Source: Pelomonas sp. Root1217 | GTDB taxonomy: Bacteria > Pseudomonadota > Gammaproteobacteria > Burkholderiales > Burkholderiaceae_C | Reading direction: 5' to 3' | Assembly (NCBI RefSeq): GCF_001425705.1 | Contig: NZ_LMDC01000001.1 | Coordinates: forward strand, 620,001-684,000 | Length of the DNA stretch: 64,000 nucleotides | Shown: positions 28,018 to 37,402 of the stretch, one piece after another | How positions within the stretch are numbered: position 1 is the first letter of the stretch | Layout: every line of letters begins with the position of its first letter | Program-made: the position numbers and the translations under genes | Notes under the pieces: generated by a model | What the model was told of the DNA's origin: nothing | The model's database searches: none | The model's input: only the letters and a program-made list of their open reading frames with translations

Positions 28018-29334
28018 CTAGGCATCACCCTTCAACTTGCCGATGAGCTCGCGCATGACGGCGCTTTCCTCGGCCGGCAGCAGGCCGGCACGCAGCAGCG
28101 ACTCTCGCTCCAGTTCGCGCAGCCGCCATTCCAACTCCCCCACGACGGTCATCAATTCGATCTGCAGTTCGGTGTCGCGCTGTTCGACCAGGCTGGCGAC
28201 GAGGGCATCAGGATCGTGGGTGTCCAGGCCGGTGCTGGAAAAGGCGGTCTGGATGCGCAGCAGGCGTTGCAGGCCGGCTTCGAGGACGGCGCGCAGGCCC
28301 GGTCGAGCGATAGCGATGCGTTCGTCTATCCAAGGCCGCGCCTCGCGGAAGCGCTCCAGCGTGCTCGCAATGCCGATCACGCGCGGGATGGCGGACTCCA
28401 GCGGCATGGGGTCGGCCATCGCTGCGTTCGACAAGTTGTCGTCCTGCGCGGCCGCCGCGATGGCTTCAGTGATTTCGCGGCTGAACTCGCCGGGAATAAG
28501 CCTCGTGGCGACGCTGGCACGCGTCATCGGCGTCATGCTGTTCTCGATGAGGGCCATCAGCCACTCGGCAGCCGCCAGGATCTGGCCATTCAGTGGCAGG
28601 GCGGCGCCCTGCACACCGCGCGGGTAGCCAAAGCCGTCCAGTCGCTCGTGGTGATGCAGGACGGCACTCGCGATCTCCTTGCCGGCCCCTTGCATATTGC
28701 GCAGCACGCGCTCGCCGACGATGGGATGCGAGGCCACATGCCGCCACTCGGGTGGCCCCAGCGGCGTGCCCGGGCGCATATAGGCTGGGTCGATGTAGAG
28801 CTCGCCGACGTCGTGGAGCAGCCCGGCCAACGCCAACATGCGGTGGCGGTCGGCCTCTCCCGGCAGCAGCCGGCGGGCCAGCGCAAGGGCCAGCATGGCC
28901 ACGCCCGCCGTGTGCCTGAGGCGGTCGCTCTGGTACTCGGCATAGACCGTCAACAGGGACTGCACCGGAATGCTGAGCTTGAGCGTGGCCAGCGTCGTCG
29001 GCGCGCTGGGATAGAGGTCGTGGGCGCAAAGAGTCTTCAGCAGGGAGTGCTGTTCGAAGAGAGCCTGGCCGATTGGGCCGAAGCTTTCCGGCATGACGCC
29101 CTGGGTGACCTGGAGGCAGTCCTCAAGCGGCTTCTGCAGCTTGTGCATCAGCAGGCGCTCGCGCACCTTGTCGTTGATCTGGGCGCCCTTGGCGAGCAGC
29201 TTGATGCCGTTGCGGCTGACGATGTCTTCACAGGCCTCGACAGGGCGGGACTCGGACACCCGGATGACATGGTCCAGATAGTGCGGATTGACTTCGGGTG
29301 CGGGTTCGACAGCCACGCAGGCGATTGTGCCCAC
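28018..29334 (-). CDS. HD-GYP-like phosphohydrolase domain protein with altered motif
   Basis: The protein (438 residues from GTG 29334) has an N-terminal region without a clear domain (1-130) and a C-terminal HD-GYP-type domain: H141, HD174-175, H203, HHER at 228-231 and DGFGYP at 233-238. HD-GYP proteins usually break down cyclic di-GMP. Two usual residues differ: the Lys of HDIGK is Glu here (HDVGE) and the late metal-ligand Asp is Glu (AAEW, E257), so activity is uncertain. The start is also uncertain: GTG 29406 would add 24 residues, GTG 29316 would remove six; GTG 29334 has a gggat ribosome site. It lies between ppsR and ppsA. Confidence 0.75.
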   Translation of the reverse strand: MGTIACVAVEPAPEVNPHYLDHVIRVSESRPVEACEDIVSRNGIKLLAKGAQINDKVRERLLMHKLQKPLEDCLQVTQGVMPESFGPIGQALFEQHSLLKTLCAHDLYPSAPTTLATLKLSIPVQSLLTVYAEYQSDRLRHTAGVAMLALALARRLLPGEADRHRMLALAGLLHDVGELYIDPAYMRPGTPLGPPEWRHVASHPIVGERVLRNMQGAGKEIASAVLHHHERLDGFGYPRGVQGAALPLNGQILAAAEWLMALIENSMTPMTRASVATRLIPGEFSREITEAIAAAAQDDNLSNAAMADPMPLESAIPRVIGIASTLERFREARPWIDERIAIARPGLRAVLEAGLQRLLRIQTAFSSTGLDTHDPDALVASLVEQRDTELQIELMTVVGELEWRLRELERESLLRAGLLPAEESAVMRELIGKLKGDA

Positions 29335-29625
29335 GCTGTATCCCAGGGGCTTGACTTGAATCAGTCGCCTGACAACGTTTTCACGACACCCCCAAAGAGG
29401 GGACACGACCCCGAGAAGGGACTTATTGCACGCCCCGTCGCCGTACCTGGATGAAACCCGAGGCCTAGAATCCGCCGCAATTCCTCGCGATCAGCCCATG
29501 CGCGCCTCCCTCCTCCTAAAAGAATCCAGAAATGGACGGAGCTGCGCTTGCCTTGAGCATCTTGGCTCGGCACCGGGCGTGGACGACGCGACGACACCGG
29601 TTTTTCAACCTCCCGGAGTTTCCCC
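29335..29625 (+). promoter_or_regulatory. Divergent upstream region of ppsA
   Basis: No gene is seen in this 291-base region. A -10-like TAGAAT lies at 29466-29471, giving a ppsA leader of about 150 bases; no good -35 accompanies it, so an activator may be needed. The ppsA ribosome site is cccggag, 11 bases before ATG. Confidence 0.4.
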
Positions 29626-32022
29626 ATGTCCACCCTGTTCGAGGCGACCGCCCTGGTCGTACCGTTTGAGAACCTGAGGATGAGCGATGTCGAGGCCGTT
29701 GGCGGCAAGAACGCCAGCCTCGGCGAAATGATCTCGCAGCTCGCCGCCAGCGGCGTGCGCGTCCCCGGAGGGTTCGCCACCACGGCGCACGCCTTCCGGC
29801 AGTTCCTCAAGCACGAGGGGCTGGACGCGCGCATAGCGGCGCGTTTGAGCACGCTCAACACCGACGACGTCCGCGCGCTGGCCGAGGCCGGCGCCGAGAT
29901 CCGCGGCTGGATCGAGAGCCAACCCTTCCCGGCCGACCTGGAGGCGGGTGTGCGCGCCTCGTACGCCCAGTTGACCGCCGACAACCCCGATGCCACCTTC
30001 GCCGTGCGCTCCTCCGCCACGGCAGAAGACCTGCCGGACGCGTCCTTCGCCGGCCAGCAGGAGACCTTCCTGAACGTGCATGGCATCGACGAGGTGCTGC
30101 ACAAGATGCGCGAGGTGTTCGCGTCGCTGTACAACGACCGCGCCATCAGCTACCGCGTGCACAAGGGCTTTGCCCATGGCGATGTGGCCTTGTCGGCCGG
30201 CGTGCAGCGCATGGTGCGCAGTGACCTCGGCTCGGCCGGCGTCATGTTCACCATCGACACCGAGAGCGGCTTCCAGGACGTCGTCTTCATCACGTCCAGC
30301 TACGGCCTGGGCGAGACGGTGGTGCAGGGCGCCGTGAACCCGGACGAGTTCTACGTCCACAAGCCCGCGCTGAAGGCCGGCAAGCTGGCCATCATCCGCC
30401 GCAACCTGGGCTCCAAGCTGCTGCGCATGGAGTTCGCCTCGCCCGAAGAGAAGGCCGCCAGCGGCAAGCTGGTGAAGACGGTCGACACCGTGCCCGAGCA
30501 CCGCAACCGCTACTCGCTGAATGACGCCGAGGTCACCGAGCTGGCGCAGTACGCGTTGATCATCGAGCAACACTACGGCCGCGCCATGGACATCGAGTGG
30601 GGCCGCGACGGCGTCGACGGCAAGCTCTACATCCTGCAGGCGCGGCCCGAGACGGTGAAGAGCCAGGTTGGTGGACAGGTCGAGCACCACTACAAGCTCA
30701 AGGCCCACAGCGCCGTGCTGGCCGAAGGCCGCGCCATCGGCCAGAAGATCGGCACCGGCCCGGTCCGCCTCGTCCACAGCATCGCCGAGATGGAGCGCGT
30801 GCAGCCGGGCGACGTGCTCGTTACCGACATGACCGACCCGAACTGGGAGCCGGTCATGAAGCGCGCCTCGGCCATCGTGACCAACCGCGGCGGCCGCACC
30901 TGCCACGCGGCCATCATTGCGCGCGAGCTGGGCATCCCGGCGGTGGTGGGCTGCGGCGACGCTACCGAGAAGCTCAAGGACGGCCAGCTCGTCACGGTCG
31001 CCTGCTCGGAGGGCGATACCGGCCACATCTACGACGGCCTGTTGGAGACGGAGATCAGCGAGGTGCACCGCGGCGAGCTGCCCTACTGCCCCATCAAGAT
31101 CATGATGAACGTCGGCAACCCGCAGCTGGCCTTCAACTTCGCGCAGATGCCCTCGGGCGGCGTCGGCCTGGCCCGCCTCGAGTTCATCATCAACAACAAC
31201 ATCGGCGTCCACCCCAAGGCCATCCTGGACTATCCGAACATCGACGCCGACCTGAAGAAAGCCGTCGAGTCGGTCGCCCGCGGCCACGCCTCGCCGCGTG
31301 CCTTCTATGTCGACAAGCTGGCCGAAGGCATCGCGACGATCGCGGCCGCCTTCTTCCCGCGCCCGGTCATTGTTCGTTTGAGTGACTTCAAGAGCAACGA
31401 GTACCGCAAGCTCATCGGCGGCAGCCGCTACGAGCCGGACGAAGAGAACCCCATGCTGGGCTTCCGCGGTGCGTCGCGCTACATCAGCGGCGACTTCCAG
31501 GACGCCTTCGCAATGGAGTGCGAGGCGCTCAAGCGCGTGCGCAAGGAAATGGGCCTGAATAACATCGAGATCATGGTGCCCTTCGTGCGCACCGTGAAGC
31601 AGGCCGAGAAGGTCGTCTCCATGCTGGCCGACCGGGGCCTCAAGCGCGGTGTCGACGGCCTGCGCATCATCATGATGTGCGAGGTGCCGAGCAACGCCAT
31701 CCTGGCCGAGCAGTTCCTAGAGCATTTCGACGGCATGTCCATCGGCTCCAACGACCTGACCCAGCTGACGCTGGGCCTGGACCGCGACTCGGGCCTGGAG
31801 CAGCTCGCCGGTGACTTCGACGAGCGCGACCCCGCCGTCAAGGCCCTGATCTCGCGTGCCATCCGCGCTTGCCGAGCCACCGGCAAATACATCGGCATCT
31901 GCGGCCAGGGCCCCAGCGACCACCCGGACTTCGCCGACTGGCTGGCCGAGGAGGGCATCGTGTCGATCTCGCTGAATCCGGACACGGTCATCGAGACCTG
32001 GCAGCGCCTGGCCGCCAAGTAA
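29626..32022 (+). CDS. ppsA: Phosphoenolpyruvate synthase
   Basis: Makes PEP from pyruvate and ATP, giving AMP and phosphate, for growth on three-carbon and smaller substrates. The 798-residue protein has the N-terminal ATP-binding domain ([33 protein letters not shown]), the swivelling phosphohistidine domain with GGRTCHAAI (H427), and the C-terminal barrel with [11 protein letters not shown] and the active cysteine in [11 protein letters not shown] (C759). Regulated by PpsR encoded nearby: the regulatory threonine lies two residues before H427 (RTCH). A weak terminator follows. Confidence 0.97.
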   Translation: MSTLFEATALVVPFENLRMSDVEAVGGKNASLGEMISQLAASGVRVPGGFATTAHAFRQFLKHEGLDARIAARLSTLNTDDVRALAEAGAEIRGWIESQPFPADLEAGVRASYAQLTADNPDATFAVRSSATAEDLPDASFAGQQETFLNVHGIDEVLHKMREVFASLYNDRAISYRVHKGFAHGDVALSAGVQRMVRSDLGSAGVMFTIDTESGFQDVVFITSSYGLGETVVQGAVNPDEFYVHKPALKAGKLAIIRRNLGSKLLRMEFASPEEKAASGKLVKTVDTVPEHRNRYSLNDAEVTELAQYALIIEQHYGRAMDIEWGRDGVDGKLYILQARPETVKSQVGGQVEHHYKLKAHSAVLAEGRAIGQKIGTGPVRLVHSIAEMERVQPGDVLVTDMTDPNWEPVMKRASAIVTNRGGRTCHAAIIARELGIPAVVGCGDATEKLKDGQLVTVACSEGDTGHIYDGLLETEISEVHRGELPYCPIKIMMNVGNPQLAFNFAQMPSGGVGLARLEFIINNNIGVHPKAILDYPNIDADLKKAVESVARGHASPRAFYVDKLAEGIATIAAAFFPRPVIVRLSDFKSNEYRKLIGGSRYEPDEENPMLGFRGASRYISGDFQDAFAMECEALKRVRKEMGLNNIEIMVPFVRTVKQAEKVVSMLADRGLKRGVDGLRIIMMCEVPSNAILAEQFLEHFDGMSIGSNDLTQLTLGLDRDSGLEQLAGDFDERDPAVKALISRAIRACRATGKYIGICGQGPSDHPDFADWLAEEGIVSISLNPDTVIETWQRLAAK

Positions 32023-32053
32023 AGCGTCAACGAAGTCTGCGCGATTGACGACC

Positions 32054-32088
32054 AGCCCGGGTTCTCCGTAAGGGGAATCCGGCTTTTT
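32054..32088 (+). terminator. Intrinsic terminator after ppsA
   Basis: Imperfect GC-rich stem (agcccgggttctcc and ggggaatccggct) with a gtaa loop followed by ttttt. It ends only six bases before the ATG of the symporter gene, which therefore has little room for its own ribosome site. Confidence 0.65.
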
Positions 32089-32094
32089 ATTGCC

Positions 32095-34164
32095 ATGATC
32101 GCGGCCGTGCCTGCCCGTCACCTCCACCGCCGTTACGCCCTCTTCGCGCTGAGCTTCATCGCCCTGGTGGTTGGCCTGGGGCTGGCCGAGCAGCGCGGCC
32201 TGGCCAAGGTCTGGATCGGCTACACCTTCCTCGGCGCGACGGTCCTCGTCTACGCCGTCATTGGCATCCTCTGTCGCACGACCGACCCGGCCGAATACTT
32301 CGTCGCTGGTCGCCGCGTGCCGGCTCTGTACAACGGCATGGCCGCCGGTGCGGACTGGATGAGTGCAGCCACCTTCATCGGCCTGGCCGGCACGCTCTAC
32401 GCCAGCGGCTATGCCGGGCTGGCCTATGTGCTGGGCTGGACCGGCGGCTTCGTTCTCGTGGCGCTGTGCATCGCGCCCTATCTGCGCCGCTTTGGCCAGT
32501 TCACGTTGGCCGACTTCCTCGCCGAGCGCTTTGACAGCCGGGCCTTGCGGCTCGTGGGCGCCTGCGCTGCCATCCTCGTGTCCTTCGTCTACCTGGTCGC
32601 GCAGATCTACGGCGTTGGTTTGATCACGACGCGATTGACCGGCCTGGGCTTCGAGGTCGGCGTCTTCGTCGGCCTGGGTGGCGTGCTGGTCTGCTCCTTC
32701 CTGGGCGGCATGCGTGCTGTCACCTGGACCCAGGTGGCCCAGTACCTGATCATGATCCTGGCCTATCTGGTGCCGGTCATCTGGCTCAGCGTCAAGCAGA
32801 CGGGCTGGCCTCTGCCGCAGCTCGTTTACGGCCAGCAGTTGCACCAGCTAGCGCAGCGCGAGCGTGAGCTGATGCGCGACCCGGGCGAGCTGCAGGTGCG
32901 CGCCATCCACCAGCAGCGTGCCGATGCGGCTGCGGCGCGCCTGGCCGACGTGCCCCAGGCGCTGGCCGATGAGCAGGGCAGGGCGGCCGCTCAGGTCGCC
33001 ATGCTGAAGGCCGAGGGCGCGCCGCTGGCCCGCATCCAGGCCGCCGAGAAGCAGCGCGCCGCGCTGCCGCGCACACCGCCCGAGGCCGAAGAGCGTTGGC
33101 GGCGGGAGCAGGCAGGGGAGGCCCAGCTCGCCCAGCCGCTGTCCGGCCTCGTACCCCATATGCAGCCCTTTGCGGGCAACCCCGATGGCAGCCCGCCCGA
33201 GCGTGAGCAGGCCAGCGCGGCGCGCCGCAACTTCATCGCCCTGGCCTTCTGCCTGATGGTCGGCACAGCCGGTCTGCCACATCTGCTGACGCGCTACTAC
33301 ACGACCAGCTCCGTCGCGACGGCGCGCCAGTCGGTGGCCTGGTCCCTGGTCTTCATCTGCCTGCTCTATCTGACGGCACCGGCCCTGGCCGTCATGGTCA
33401 AGACCGAGGTCTTCAACAGCCTGGTGGGCACGCCCTTCGACCAGTTGCCGGCCTGGATACGCCAATGGCAGCGCGTCGATCCGGCCCTGCTGTCGGCCGT
33501 GGACCTGAACGGTGACGGCCGCCTGCAGCTGGGCGAACTGCGTCTGCACCCCGATCTCGTCATGCTGGTCATGCCCGAGCTGGGCGGCCTGCCCTATGTC
33601 ATCTCGGGCATGGTGGCAGCCGGTGGGCTGGCGGCGGCGCTGTCCACCGCAGACGGCCTGCTACTGGCCATCTCCAGCGCGCTGTCCCACGACCTCTACT
33701 ACAAGGCCATCAACCCCGAGGCTTCGCGCACACGGCGGGTCACCTTGTCCAAAGCGCTGCTGCTGGCAGCGGCGCTGGCGGCGGCGGCGGTGGCATCCAG
33801 CCGGCCGGCGGACATCCTGGCCGTCGTCACGGCGGCTTTCTCCATCGCCGGTTCGACCTTTTTCCCCGCCCTGGTCGCCGGCGTGTTCTGGCGTCGCGCC
33901 AACCGCGCCGGCGCCTTGGCGGGCATGTTGACCGGCCTCGTCGTCTGCCTGATCTATCTCGTCATCGCTCACCCCGGCGCGCGGGCGTTGATCGGCCTGC
34001 CCGGCCCGGCGACGCTGATCTGGGGCATCCAGCCGGCCTCGGCCGGCCTCTTCGGCGTGCCCGTGGGTGCCCTGGCGCTTGTGCTTTTCAGCCTGCTGAG
34101 ACCGGCGCCCGGCCAGCGCGACCGTGATTTCGTCGACACACTGCGCAGCCGCCCGCAGCCCTGA
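32095..34164 (+). CDS. Sodium:solute symporter (VC_2705-like) with EF-hand loop
   Basis: A 689-residue SSS-family transporter. The N-terminal half has the family pattern DPAEYFVAGRRVPALYNGMA, ADWMSAATFIGLAG and LADFLAERF; the second half has PHLLTRYYTTSS and VISGMVAAGGLAAALSTADGLLLAISSALSHDLYY. About 13 membrane helices can be drawn. A hydrophilic Ala/Arg/Gln-rich insertion (about 245-375) splits the helices, and a later loop has a canonical EF-hand pattern DLNGDGRLQLGE at 470-481. Relatives (recalled from memory) carry acetate or other monocarboxylates, often with a small DUF4212 subunit; no such subunit gene is present here. It follows ppsA, which would fit uptake of gluconeogenic substrates. 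Confidence 0.85.
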   Translation: MIAAVPARHLHRRYALFALSFIALVVGLGLAEQRGLAKVWIGYTFLGATVLVYAVIGILCRTTDPAEYFVAGRRVPALYNGMAAGADWMSAATFIGLAGTLYASGYAGLAYVLGWTGGFVLVALCIAPYLRRFGQFTLADFLAERFDSRALRLVGACAAILVSFVYLVAQIYGVGLITTRLTGLGFEVGVFVGLGGVLVCSFLGGMRAVTWTQVAQYLIMILAYLVPVIWLSVKQTGWPLPQLVYGQQLHQLAQRERELMRDPGELQVRAIHQQRADAAAARLADVPQALADEQGRAAAQVAMLKAEGAPLARIQAAEKQRAALPRTPPEAEERWRREQAGEAQLAQPLSGLVPHMQPFAGNPDGSPPEREQASAARRNFIALAFCLMVGTAGLPHLLTRYYTTSSVATARQSVAWSLVFICLLYLTAPALAVMVKTEVFNSLVGTPFDQLPAWIRQWQRVDPALLSAVDLNGDGRLQLGELRLHPDLVMLVMPELGGLPYVISGMVAAGGLAAALSTADGLLLAISSALSHDLYYKAINPEASRTRRVTLSKALLLAAALAAAAVASSRPADILAVVTAAFSIAGSTFFPALVAGVFWRRANRAGALAGMLTGLVVCLIYLVIAHPGARALIGLPGPATLIWGIQPASAGLFGVPVGALALVLFSLLRPAPGQRDRDFVDTLRSRPQP

Positions 34165-34309
34165 CCCGCCTTGCGGCGGCGCTGATTAGGCTGTTTGCCG
34201 CTTCCGGGCTAGAATCTTTGGTTCCCCCTTGCCGTACCGCGTGTAGACGCCGTGGCGCGGCTTCCTCAGACCGGCAACCCTGTCGGGCTGGAATCCACAA
34301 GGAGCAAAT
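34165..34309 (+). promoter_or_regulatory. rpsF operon promoter and leader
   Basis: A -10 TAGAAT at 34210-34215 with a weak -35 TTAGGC 18 bases upstream gives a leader of roughly 90 bases before rpsF. The leader holds GC-rich dyads (ccgcg...cgcgg; accggcaaccctgtcgggct), and an S6:S18-binding leader is known in many bacteria, but I cannot confirm that fold here. A strong aaggag ribosome site precedes the ATG. Confidence 0.45.
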
Positions 34310-34675
34310 ATGCGTCACTACGAAATCGTTCTGCTGATCCATCCGGATCAAAGCGAACAAGTTCCGGCCATGCTGGAGCGCTACAAGGGCCTGATCACCA
34401 CCGGTGGTGGTGTCGTGCACCGAGTCGAGGACTGGGGCCGTCGCCAGATGGCTTACCTGATCCAGAAGCTCGCCAAGGCCCACTACCTGTGCCTGAACAT
34501 CGAGTGCAGCAAGGAAGTCCTGGCTGAGCTTGAGACCGGCTTCCGCTTCAACGATGCCGTGCTGCGCCACCTTACCGTGGTTCAGGACAAGGCCATCACG
34601 ACCCCCTCGGTCATGATGAAGGCCGTCGAGCGCGAAGAAGCCCGCAAGGCGCCGCAACAGCAAGAAGCGGCCTGA
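34310..34675 (+). CDS. rpsF: 30S ribosomal protein S6
   Basis: Begins [18 protein letters not shown], with [19 protein letters not shown] segment ([21 protein letters not shown]) and an alanine/glutamine-rich tail. S6 pairs with S18 in the platform of the 30S subunit; both are in this operon. The 121 residues include a C-terminal extension with a run of glutamine and lysine, as in other betaproteobacteria. First gene of rpsF-priB-rpsR-rplI. Confidence 0.98.
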   Translation: MRHYEIVLLIHPDQSEQVPAMLERYKGLITTGGGVVHRVEDWGRRQMAYLIQKLAKAHYLCLNIECSKEVLAELETGFRFNDAVLRHLTVVQDKAITTPSVMMKAVEREEARKAPQQQEAA

Positions 34676-34725
34676 GCACAGGTCATCGCTAAAGAACCAG
34701 GTTTTTCGAGCAGCGTGCCCCTGGC

Positions 34726-35019
34726 GTGAACCAGCTTCACCTCCAGGCGCAGATCCAGCAACTCGGGCAAGTTCGCTACACACCCGCCGGGCTGATGGCC
34801 CTGGACGCAAGCCTCAAGGCTGAGTCCGAAGTCATCGAAGCCGGCAAGCCGCGCAAAGTCTCCCTGGAGATCAAGGCGGTTGCGGTGGGCGAGGTGGCCA
34901 AGCAGTTGCAGGTGCTGGGAGTCGGTGGCGTCGCGGTCTTCCGCGGTTTCCTGACCCACCAGCGCAACGGCCGGGGCTTCATCGCCCATGTCACCGTGAT
35001 CGAACCCGCTGCTTCCTAG
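34726..35019 (+). CDS. priB: Primosomal replication protein N (PriB)
   Basis: A 97-residue single-stranded DNA-binding protein (OB fold) that helps PriA restart replication forks. It starts with GTG 34726 and reads MNQLHLQAQIQQLGQVRYTPAG, then GVAVFRGFLTHQRNGRGFIAHVTVIE. Its position between rpsF and rpsR is the standard place in beta- and gammaproteobacteria. The helicase gene dnaB, another restart partner, is three genes downstream. Confidence 0.93.
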   Translation: MNQLHLQAQIQQLGQVRYTPAGLMALDASLKAESEVIEAGKPRKVSLEIKAVAVGEVAKQLQVLGVGGVAVFRGFLTHQRNGRGFIAHVTVIEPAAS

Positions 35020-35063
35020 AACCCGGAATTGATTGATCCGGATAGATTTAACAGAGGTCCTCT

Positions 35064-35354
35064 ATGCCCCCGCCACGTGGTAAAGGTCGCTTCTCCAAAG
35101 ACAAGAAGCCCAAGCGCAACCAACAATCGTTGCTGTTCCGTCGCAAGCGTTTCTGCCGCTTCACCGTCGCCGGTGTCGAGCAGATCGACTACAAGGACAT
35201 CGACACGCTGCGCGATTTCATCTCCGAAAACGGCAAGATCACGCCCGCTCGCCTGACCGGCACGCGCGCCTTCTTCCAGCGTCAGCTGACGGTGTCCATC
35301 AAGCGCGCGCGCTTCCTGGCCCTGCTGCCGTACAGCGACCAGCACAAGGTCTAA
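35064..35354 (+). CDS. rpsR: 30S ribosomal protein S18
   Basis: The 96-residue basic protein has the S18 core: [24 protein letters not shown] and [38 protein letters not shown]-terminal tail rich in Lys and Arg. It has one cysteine, too few for the zinc-binding form. RBS agaggtcc precedes the ATG. Confidence 0.97.
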   Translation: MPPPRGKGRFSKDKKPKRNQQSLLFRRKRFCRFTVAGVEQIDYKDIDTLRDFISENGKITPARLTGTRAFFQRQLTVSIKRARFLALLPYSDQHKV

Positions 35355-35366
35355 GGAGCTGACGAC

Positions 35367-35819
35367 ATGCAAGTGATCCTGCTCGAAAAAGTGGCCAACC
35401 TCGGCAACCTCGGCGACGTCGTCAAGGTCAAGGACGGTTATGCCCGCAACTTCCTGATCCCGACCAAGCAGGCGCGCCGCGCCACCGAGGCCGCGATCAA
35501 GGAATTCGAAGTCCGCCGTGCGGAACTCGAAAAGGCCGCCGCTGCCAAGCTGGCCGAAGCCCAGAAGCTGGGTGAAGCCATCGCCGGCAAGACCGTGCGC
35601 ATCGCCCAGAAGGCTGGCGTTGACGGCCGCCTGTTCGGCTCGGTGACCAACGCCGACGTGGCCGAAGCGCTGACCAAGTCTGGCAGTGCCATTGCCAAGT
35701 CGCAGGTCCGCCTGCCCAACGGTCCGCTGAAGACCGTCGGCGAGTTCCCGGTCCAGGTCGCGGCTCACACCGACGTCGTGGTCGAGATCACCGTCCAGGT
35801 GGTCGCTGAAGCCGAGTAA
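35367..35819 (+). CDS. rplI: 50S ribosomal protein L9
   Basis: A 150-residue protein with the N-terminal L9 signature [32 protein letters not shown], a long connecting helix rich in Glu, Lys and Ala (about 45-75), and the C-terminal domain ([16 protein letters not shown]). L9 lies at the base of the L1 stalk and limits frameshifting. Last gene of the operon; a terminator follows. Confidence 0.98.
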   Translation: MQVILLEKVANLGNLGDVVKVKDGYARNFLIPTKQARRATEAAIKEFEVRRAELEKAAAAKLAEAQKLGEAIAGKTVRIAQKAGVDGRLFGSVTNADVAEALTKSGSAIAKSQVRLPNGPLKTVGEFPVQVAAHTDVVVEITVQVVAEAE

Positions 35820-35864
35820 CGTAAGCGCGCTTGCGCTGCGGCGTCTGACGCCGCAACATTGAAG

Positions 35865-35902
35865 AAGGCCGAGGCCCCACAGGGTTTCGGCCTTTGGTTT
35901 TT
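35865..35902 (+). terminator. Terminator after rplI
   Basis: Stem aaggccga/tcggcctt (35865-35872 and 35887-35894) followed by tggttttt. It separates the ribosomal operon from dnaB. Confidence 0.75.
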
Positions 35903-35956
35903 CTGGGACGAGTTTTCCCGCTTCGTCCACCGGCTGCTCCCAGTTCGTTCACAGCT

Positions 35957-35965
35957 TTATCCACA
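35957..35965 (+). promoter_or_regulatory. Perfect DnaA box at the dnaB start
   Basis: ttatccaca, an exact match to the consensus DnaA 9-mer, three bases before the dnaB ATG (35969). DnaA bound here could affect dnaB expression; its proximity to the start may also be chance. Confidence 0.6.
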
Positions 35966-35968
35966 GGC

Positions 35969-37393
35969 ATGTCCGCGATCTTTCCTGCTTCTTCTTCCGC
36001 CGCCCCGTACGACGACGAGGTCGCACGCCTGCGCGTGCCTCCGCATTCGGTCGAGGCCGAGCAGAGCGTGCTCGGTGGCCTGCTGATCGACAACTCGGCC
36101 TGGGACAAGGCGGCTGACCTGTTGACCGACAGCGACTTCTATCGCTTCGAGCACAAGCATGTGTACGCGGCCGTCGGCAAGCTCATCAACGCGGGCAAAC
36201 CGGCCGACGTCGTGACCGTCTTCGACGAGCTGACCTCGGTTGGGCGCGCCGAGGAATGCGGCGGCCTGGCCTATTTGAACGCGCTGGCTCAGAGCGTTCC
36301 AAGTGCCGCCAACCTGCGCCGGTATGCCGAGATCGTTCGCGAACGCGCCATCCTGCGCAAATTGGTGGCCACCAGCGACGAGATCGCGACCGCCGCGATG
36401 AATCCGCAGGGCCGCGCCGTCACGCAGATCCTGGACGAGGCCGAGGGCAAGATCTTTCGTATTGGCGAGGAGGGCTCCCGCAGCCGCCAGGGTTTCCAGA
36501 GCATGGACCAGCTCGTCGTGCAGCTGATTGACCGTGTCAACGAGCTCGCCGAGAGCGGCGCCCAGGACGTGACCGGCGTGCGCACCGGCTTCTACGACCT
36601 GGACCGCCAGACCGCTGGCTTGCAGGGCGGCGACTTGATTGTGCTCGCCGCGCGCCCCTCCATGGGCAAGACCGCGTTCGCCGTCAACATCGCCGAGAAC
36701 GTCGCCATCAACGAGGGCCTGCCTGTCGTCATCTATTCGATGGAAATGGGCGCTGCGCAGCTGGCCTTGCGGATGGTGGGCTCGATCGGCCGCATCGACC
36801 AGAGCCATCTGCGCACCGGCCAGCTGAAGGACGACGAATGGGGCCGCCTGTCGGAGGCCGTCGACAAGCTCGGCAAGGCCAGCATCTTCATCGACGAGAG
36901 CCCCGGTCTGTCGCCCAGTGAGGTGCGCGCCCGCGCGCGCCGTCAGGCCCGCATCTGCGGCCAGCTCGGCCTCATCGTCATCGACTACCTGCAGCTGATG
37001 AGCGGCAACGGCGGAGGCAGCGAGGAAAATCGCGCGACGGTGCTGGGCGAGATCTCGCGCGGCCTGAAGGCCCTCGCCAAGGAGCTGAAGTGCCCCGTCA
37101 TCGCCCTGTCGCAGCTGAACCGCTCGGTGGAGCAGCGCCCTGACAAGCGGCCAATGATGTCCGACCTGCGCGAATCCGGCGCCATCGAGCAGGACGCCGA
37201 CATCATCATGTTCATCTATCGTGATGAGTACTACACGAAGGAAGAGTGCAAGGAGCCAGGGGTCGCCGAGATCATCATTGCGAAACAGCGTAACGGCCCG
37301 GTGGGCACGGTGAAGCTGATGTTCCAGCGCATGCACACCAAGTTCGAGAATCTGGCGCCTGGCTATGTGGGCGTGGAGCGCGACGAGTACTGA
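35969..37393 (+). CDS. dnaB: Replicative DNA helicase DnaB
   Basis: Hexameric 5'-3' helicase that leads the fork. The 474-residue protein has an N-terminal domain (VPPHSVEAEQSVLGGLLID) that binds primase and a C-terminal RecA-like motor: Walker A ARPSMGKTAF (K234), Walker B LIVIDYLQLM, SQLNRSVEQRPDKRPMMSDLRESGAIEQDAD. No intein is present. ATG 35969 gives MSAIFPASSSAAPYDDEVARLRVPP; a longer frame begins inside the terminator region and is rejected. dnaG, its partner primase, is at 58428. Confidence 0.97.
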   Translation: MSAIFPASSSAAPYDDEVARLRVPPHSVEAEQSVLGGLLIDNSAWDKAADLLTDSDFYRFEHKHVYAAVGKLINAGKPADVVTVFDELTSVGRAEECGGLAYLNALAQSVPSAANLRRYAEIVRERAILRKLVATSDEIATAAMNPQGRAVTQILDEAEGKIFRIGEEGSRSRQGFQSMDQLVVQLIDRVNELAESGAQDVTGVRTGFYDLDRQTAGLQGGDLIVLAARPSMGKTAFAVNIAENVAINEGLPVVIYSMEMGAAQLALRMVGSIGRIDQSHLRTGQLKDDEWGRLSEAVDKLGKASIFIDESPGLSPSEVRARARRQARICGQLGLIVIDYLQLMSGNGGGSEENRATVLGEISRGLKALAKELKCPVIALSQLNRSVEQRPDKRPMMSDLRESGAIEQDADIIMFIYRDEYYTKEECKEPGVAEIIIAKQRNGPVGTVKLMFQRMHTKFENLAPGYVGVERDEY

Positions 37394-37402
37394 GGGCTCG
37401 CG

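Noticed and set aside
29605-31287. 560-codon minus-strand frame opposite ppsA
   Set aside because: Antisense to ppsA, with no domain signature.
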